This document shows positions 57,001 through 64,000 of a stretch of DNA of 64,000 nt, one piece after another (position 1 is the stretch's first letter; each line of letters opens with the position of its first letter). The DNA lies in contig NW_027477054.1 of the NCBI RefSeq assembly GCF_051020955.1, positions 40,047 to 104,046 of the forward strand. The letters are read 5' to 3'. Source of the stretch: Megalopta genalis. Lineage: Eukaryota > Arthropoda > Insecta > Hymenoptera > Halictidae. Below the pieces are notes generated by a model that was given only the letters and a program-made list of their open reading frames with translations, had not been told where the DNA came from and searched no databases. Made by a program: the position numbers and the translations under genes.

Positions 57001-57839
57001 AATAATCGAGTTAGCTTCAACTCCATGCGAAACCAATGATGTAGCTTCAAATCAATGCGATGTTGGAGGATTAGCTTCAAATCCATGTTATACAAATGAT
57101 CTTGATTCAAATACTTGTGATTTAAGTGATATAGCTTCAAATGCAGGCGAAATAAACGATTTAGCTTCAAATACATGCGAAACACGTGATGTAGCTTCAA
57201 ATCAATGCGATGTAGAAGGTTTAGCTTCAAATCAATGCGATGCAGAAGGTTTAGCTTCAAATCCATGCGAAACAAATGATTTAGTTTCAAATACTTGCGA
57301 TATAAGTGATATAGCTTCAAATGCTGGCGAAATAAACGAGTTAGCTTCAAATCAATGCGAAGCACATGATATAGCTTCAAATCAATGCGATGTAGAAGGT
57401 TTATCTTCAAATCCATGCGAATCAAATGATTTAGCTTCAAATACTTGCGATATAAGTGATATAGCTTCAAATGCTGGCGAAATAAACGACTTAGCTTCAA
57501 ATGCATGCGAAACACATGATGTAGGTTCAAATCAATGCGATCTATAAGGTTTATCTTCAAATCTATGCGAGACAAATCATTTAGCTTCAAATACTTGCGA
57601 TATAAGTGATAAAGCTTCAAATTCTGGCGAAATAATCGAGTTAGCTTCAACTCCATGCGAAACACATGATATAGCTTCAAATCAATGCGATGTAGAAGGT
57701 TTAGCTTCAACTCCATGCGAAACAAATGATTTAGCTTCAAATACTTGCGATATAAGTGATAAAGCTTCAAATTCTGGCGAAATAATCGAGTTAACTTCAA
57801 CTCCATGCGAAACACATGATACAGCTTCAAATCAATGCG

Positions 57840-60800
57840 ATGTAGAAGGTTTAGCTTCAACTCCATGCGAAAAAAATGATTTCGCTTCAAATACTTGCGA
57901 TATGAGTGTTATAGCTTCAAATGCTGGAGAACTAATCGAGTTAGCTTCAAATCCATGCGAAACACATGATGAAGCTTCATATCAATGCGATGTAGAAGGT
58001 TTAGCTTCAAATCCATGCGAAACAAATGATTTAGCTTCAAATACTTGCGATATAAGTGTTATAGCTTCAAATGCTGGCGAACTAATCGAGTTAGCTTCAA
58101 ATCCATGCGAAACACATGATGTAGCTTCAAATCAATGCGATGTTGAAGGTTTAACTTCAAATCCATGTGTAGCAAGCGATTTAACTTCAAATACTTGCGA
58201 TATAAGTTGTCTAGCGTCAAATGCTGGCGAAATAATCGAGTCAGCTACAAATCCATGCTAATCACATGATGTAGCTTCAAATCAATGCTATGTAGAAGGT
58301 TTAGCTACAAATCCATTCGAAACAAATGATTTAACTTCAAATACTTGCGATATAAGTGATATAGTTTCAAATTCTGGCGAACTAATCGAGTTAGCTTCAA
58401 ATCCGTGCAAAACATATGATGTAGCTTCAAATCAATGCGATGTAGAAGGTTTGGCTTGAAATCCATGCGAAACAAATGATTTAGCTACAAATACTTGCGA
58501 TATAAGTGACACAGCTTCAAATTCTGGCGAAATAATCGAGTTAGCTTCAACTCCATGCGAAACACATGATATAGCTTCAAATCAATGCGATGTAGAAGGT
58601 TTAGCTTCAACTCCATGCGAAACAAATGATTTCGCTTCAAATACTTGCGATATAAGTGTTATAGCTTCAAATGCTGGCGAACTAATCGAGTTAGCTTCAA
58701 ATCCATGCGAAACACATGATGCAGCTTCAAATCAATGCGATGTAGAAGGTTTAGCTTCAAATCCATGCGAAACAAATAATTTAGCTTCAAATACTTGCGA
58801 TATAAGTGTTATAGCTTCAAATGCTGGCGAACTAATCGAGTTAGCTTCAAATCCATGCGAAACACATGATGTAGCTTCAAATCAATGCGATGTTGAAGGT
58901 TTAACTTCAAATCCATGTGTAGCAAGCGATTTAACTTCAAATACTTGCGATATAAGTTGTCTAGCGTCAAATGCTGGCGAAATAATCGAGTCAGCTACTA
59001 ATCCATGCTAATCACATGATGTAGCTTCATAATCAATGCTATGTAGAAGGTTTGGCTTGAAATCCATGCGAAACAAATGATTTAGCTTCAAATACTTGCG
59101 ATATAAGTGACATAGCTTCATATGCTGGCGAAATAAACGAGTTGGCTTCAAATCCATGCGAAACACATGTTGTAGTTTCAAATCAATGCGATGTAGATTG
59201 TTTAGCTTCAAATCCATGCGGAACAAATGATTTAGCTTCAAATACTTGCGATATAAGTGATATAGCTTCAAGTGCTGGCGCAATAGACGAGTTGGCTTCA
59301 AATCCATGCGAAACGCATGATGTAGCATCAAATGAATACGATGTAGAAGGTTTAGCTTCAAATCCGAGCGAATCAAATGATTTATCTTCAAATACTTGCG
59401 ATATAAGTGATATGGCTTCAAATGCAGGCGAAACGAACGAGTTATCATCAAATCCATGCGAAACACATGCTGTAGCTTCAAATAAATGCGATGTTGAAGG
59501 TTTAGCTTCAAATCCATGCGAAACAAATGATTTAACTTCAAATACTTGCGATCTAAGTGGTCTAGCATCAAATGCTTGCGAAATAATCGAGTTAGCTTCA
59601 AATCCATGCGAAACACATGATGTAGCTTCAAATCAAAAAGATGTAGAAGGTTTAGCTTCAACTCCATGCGAAAAAAATGATTTCGCTTCAAATACTTGCG
59701 ATATGAGTGTTATAGCTTCAAATGCTGGAGAACTAATCGAGTTAGCTTCAAATCCATGCGAAACACATGATGAAGCTTCATATCAATGCGATGTAGAAGG
59801 TTTAGCTTCAAATCCATGCGAAACAAATGATTTAGCTTCAAATACTTGCGATATAAGTGTTATAGCTTCAAATGCTGGCGAACTAATCGAGTTAGCTTCA
59901 AATCCATGCGAAACACATGATGTAGCTTCAAATCAATGCGATGTTGAAGGTTTAACTTCAAATCCATGTGTAGCAAGCGATTTAACTTCAAATACTTGCG
60001 ATATAAGTTGTCTAGCGTCAAATGCTGGCGAAATAATCGAGTCAGCTACAAATCCATGCTAATCACATGATGTAGCTTCAAATCAATGCTATGTAGAAGG
60101 TTTAGCTACAAATCCATTCGAAACAAATGATTTAACTTCAAATACTTGCGATATAAGTGATATAGTTTCAAATTCTGGCGAACTAATCGAGTTAGCTTCA
60201 AATCCGTGCAAAACATATGATGTAGCTTCAAATCAATGCGATGTAGAAGGTTTGGCTTGAAATCCATGCGAAACAAATGATTTAGCTACAAATACTTGCG
60301 ATATAAGTGACACAGCTTCAAATTCTGGCGAAATAATCGAGTTAGCTTCAACTCCATGCGAAACACATGATATAGCTTCAAATCAATGCGATGTAGAAGG
60401 TTTAGCTTCAACTCCATGCGAAACAAATGATTTCGCTTCAAATACTTGCGATATAAGTGTTATAGCTTCAAATGCTGGCGAACTAATCGAGTTAGCTTCA
60501 AATCCATGCGAAACACATGATGCAGCTTCAAATCAATGCGATGTAGAAGGTTTAGCTTCAAATCCATGCGAAACAAATAATTTAGCTTCAAATACTTGCG
60601 ATATAAGTGTTATAGCTTCAAATGCTGGCGAACTAATCGAGTTAGCTTCAAATCCATGCGAAACACATGATGTAGCTTCAAATCAATGCGATGTTGAAGG
60701 TTTAACTTCAAATCCATGTGTAGCAAGCGATTTAACTTCAAATACTTGCGATATAAGTTGTCTAGCGTCAAATGCTGGCGAAATAATCGAGTCAGCTACT

Positions 60801-61440
60801 AATCCATGCTAATCACATGATGTAGCTTCAAATCAATGCTATGTAGAAGGTTTGGCTTGAAATCCATGCGAAACAAATGATTTAGCTTCAAATACTTGCG
60901 ATATAAGTGACATAGCTTCATATGCTGGCGAAATAAACGAGTTGGCTTCAAATCCATGCGAAACACATGTTGTAGTTTCAAATCAATGCGATGTAGATTG
61001 TTTAGCTTCAAATCCATGCGGAACAAATGATTTAGCTTCAAATACTTGCGATATAAGTGATATAGCTTCAAGTGCTGGCGCAATAGACGAGTTGGCTTCA
61101 AATCCATGCGAAACGCATGATGTAGCATCAAATGAATACGATGTAGAAGGTTTAGCTTCAAATCCGAGCGAATCAAATGATTTATCTTCAAATACTTGCG
61201 ATATAAGTGATATGGCTTCAAATGCAGGCGAAACGAACGAGTTATCATCAAATCCATGCGAAACACATGCTGTAGCTTCAAATAAATGCGATGTTGAAGG
61301 TTTAGCTTCAAATCCATGCGAAACAAATGATTTAACTTCAAATACTTGCGATCTAAGTGGTCTAGCATCAAATGCTTGCGAAATAATCGAGTTAGCTTCA
61401 AATCCATGCGAAACACATGATGTAGCTTCAAATCAAAAAG
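57840..61440. repeat. 1,800-bp tandem duplication in the array
   Basis: 57840-59640 (1,801 bp) and 59641-61440 (1,800 bp) are near-identical adjacent copies. The one-base difference is the extra A/T in GCTTCATAATCAATGC at about 59029. 1,800 bp equals 60 monomers or 12 higher-order units. Sequence diverges right after 61440. Confidence 0.92.
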
Positions 61441-64000
61441 ATGTAGAAGGTTTAGCTTCATATCCATGTGTAGCAAGTGATTTAACATCAAATACTTGGG
61501 ATATAAGTGGTCTAGCATCAAATGCTGGCGAAATAATCGAGATAGGTTCAAATCCATGCGAAACACATGATGTAGCTTCAAATCAATGCGATGTAGAAGG
61601 TTTAGCTTCAAATCCATGCGAAACAATTCATTTAGCTTCAAATACTTGTCAAACAAACGAGTTAGCTTCAAATCCATGCGAAACACATGATGTATTTTCA
61701 AATGAATGCGATGTAGAAAAGAATAGCTTCAAATCCATGCGAAACACATGATGTAGCTTCAAATCAATGCGATGTATAAGGTTTAACTTCAAATCCAAGC
61801 GAAACAAATGATTTAGCTTCAAATACTTGCGATATAAGTGAAATAGCTTCAAATGCTGACGAAATAAACGAGTTACATTCAACTCCATTCGAAACACATT
61901 ATATAGCTTCATATCAATGCGATGTAGAGGGTTTAGCTTCAAATCCATGCGAAAGAAATGCTTTAGCTTCAAATACTTGCGATATAAGTGATATTGCTTC
62001 AAATGCAGGCGAAACGAACGAGTTTGCTTCAAATCCATGCGAAACACATGTTGTAGCTTCAAATCAATGCGATGTTGAAGGTTTAGCTTCAAATCCACGC
62101 GAAACAAATGATATAGTCTCAAATACTTGCGATATAAGTTATATAGTTTTCAAATGCTGGCGAAATAACCGAGTTAGCTTCAATTCCATGCGAAACATAT
62201 GATGTAGCTTCAAATCAATGCGATGTAGAAGGTTTGGCTTCAAACCCATGCGAATCACATAATTTAGCTTCGAATTCATGCGAAACACATGCTTTAGCTT
62301 CAAATTCATGCGAAACAAATGATTTAGTTTCAAATACTTGCGATATAAGTGATATAGCTTCAAATGCTGGCGAAATGGACGAGTTAGCTTCAAATCCATG
62401 CGAAACACATGATGTAGCTTCAAACCAATGCGATGTAGAAGGTTTAGCTTCAAATCCAAGCGAATCAAATGATTTAGCTTCAAATACTTGCGATATAAGT
62501 GATATAGCTTCAAATGCTGGCGAAATAAACGAGTTAGTTTCAAATCAATCCGAAACACATGATATAGCTTCAAATCATTGCGATGTAGAAGGTTTAGCTT
62601 CAAATCCATGCGAAACAAATGATTTAGCTTCAAATACTTGCGATATAAGTGATATAGCTTCAAATGCTGGCGCAATTAACGAAATAGCTTCATATCCATG
62701 CGAAACACATGATTTAGCTTCAAATACTTGCGATATTTGTGATATAGCATCAAATGCTGGCGAAATAAAACTAGTTAGCTTCAAATCCATGCGAAACACA
62801 TGATGTAGCTTCAAATCAATGCGATGTAGAAGGTTTAGCTTCAAATCCATGCGAATCAAATGATTTAGCTTCAAATACTTGCAATATAAGTGATACTGCT
62901 TCAAATGCAGGCGAAACGAACGAGCTAGCTTCAAATCCATGCGAAACACATGATGTAGCTTCAAATCAATGCGATGTAGATTGTTTAGCTTCAAATCCAT
63001 GCGGAACAAATGATTTAGCTTCAAATACTTGCGATATAAGTGATATAGCTTCAAATTCTTGCGATATAAGTGATATAGCTTCAAATGCAGGCGAAATAAA
63101 CGATTTAGCTTCAAATCCATGCAGAAAACATGATGTAGCTTCAAATCAATGCGATGTAGAAGGTTTAGCTTCAAATCCATGTGAATCAAATGATTTAGCT
63201 TCAAATACTTGCGATATATGTGATATTGCTTCAAATGCAGGCGAAACGAACGAGCTAGATTCAAATCCATGCGAAACACATGCTGTAGCTTCAAATCAAT
63301 GCGATGTTGAAGGATTAGCTTCAAATCCCTGCGAAACAAATGATTTAGCTTCAAATACTTGCGATATAAGTCATATAGTTTCAAATGCTGGCGAAATAAT
63401 CGAGTTAGCTTCAAATCCATGCGAAACATATGATGTAGCTTCAGATCAATGCGATGTAGAAGGTTCAGCTTCAAATCCACACGAAACATATGATGTAGCT
63501 TCAAATCAATGCGATGTAGAAGGTTTGGCTTCAGATGCATGCGAAACAAAAGATTTAGCTTCAAATACTTGCGATATAAGTGATATAGCTTCAAATGCTG
63601 GCGAAATAACCGAGTTACCTTCAAATCCATGCGAAACACATGACGTAGCTTCAAATCAACGCGATGTAGAAGGTTTAGCTTCAAATCCAAGCGAAACAAA
63701 TGATTAAGCTCCAAATACTTGCGATATAAGTGATATAGCTTCAAATGCTGGCGAAATAACCGAGTTAGCTTCAAATACATGCGAATCACATAATTTAGCT
63801 CCAAATTCATGCGAAACACATGGTTTAGCTTCAAATCCATGCGAAACAAATGATTAATCTTCAAATACTTGCGATATAAGTGATATAGCTTCAAATGCAG
63901 GCGAAACGAACGAGTTAGCTTCAAATCAATGCGAAACACATGATATACATTCATATCAATGCGACGTAGATTGTTTAGCTTCAAATCCACGCGAAACAAA

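Larger units (their letters stand above)
44996..64000. repeat. 30-bp minisatellite array, right block
   Basis: Continuation of the same array on the other side of the Polinton, running off the right edge. The first 4-9 kb are irregular and rich in monomers ending in ACACATGGT or ACACATAAT. From about 54,000 onward the 150-bp order and homogeneity return. Phase is continuous with the left block across the insertion. Large near-identical duplications (4,137 bp and about 1,800 bp) lie inside it and are listed separately. As in the left block, open frames on both strands are by-products of a period divisible by three. Confidence 0.97.

Overview
The window is eukaryotic and looks like an insect, most likely a hymenopteran. 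That guess rests on short 60-100 bp introns, low GC, and a Polinton gene set of the type seen in ants and wasps; no host gene is present to confirm it. It has three zones. Bases 1-25989 and 44996-64000 are one minisatellite array, about 45 kb in view and running off both ends. Bases 25990-44989 are a 19,000-bp Polinton/Maverick (adintovirus-like) element inserted into that array.

The array is built of 30-bp monomers with a conserved core (TTAGCTTCAAAT, 3 variable bases, TGCGA, 10 variable bases). Over large stretches five monomer types repeat in order, giving a 150-bp higher-order unit. Because 30 is a multiple of 3, several frames on both strands stay open for hundreds of codons, but stop-carrying monomers have been amplified along with the rest, so I do not call genes there. 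The array also carries long segmental duplications (about 1.2, 1.8, 2.4 and 4.1 kb).

The Polinton has perfect 6-bp target-site duplications (ATCTTC) and long inverted repeats of about 0.9-1.1 kb that start AGTAGGTATATATG. Removing the element and one duplication restores an in-phase monomer. From left to right it holds: a nuclease-fold-like accessory protein (+) and a BIR (inhibitor-of-apoptosis) protein (+); a leftward virion module of putative major capsid, penton-like protein, adenain-like protease and a basic membrane-active protein; an eight-copy 32-bp repeat in the divergent intergenic region; then a rightward module of packaging ATPase, a DUF8207-like protein, a small coiled-coil protein, two putative fibre proteins and a retroviral-type integrase; and finally a leftward module of a small PC4-like protein, protein-primed DNA polymerase B (with one inferred intron) and a compact cluster of three small ORFs whose first start codon lies inside the right inverted repeat.

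The element is complete in layout but broken in function. The ATPase has an internal deletion with frameshift and a lost Walker A Thr/Ser, PolB and integrase carry frameshifts, the protease is cut short by a GT-repeat slip, and the PC4-like gene has an in-frame TAG. Capsid, penton, basic protein, DUF8207-like and fibre genes look open. The most interesting cargo is the BIR protein beside the nuclease-like gene, and the pair of fibre-like proteins with phage-style 'DAATKxYVD' modules.
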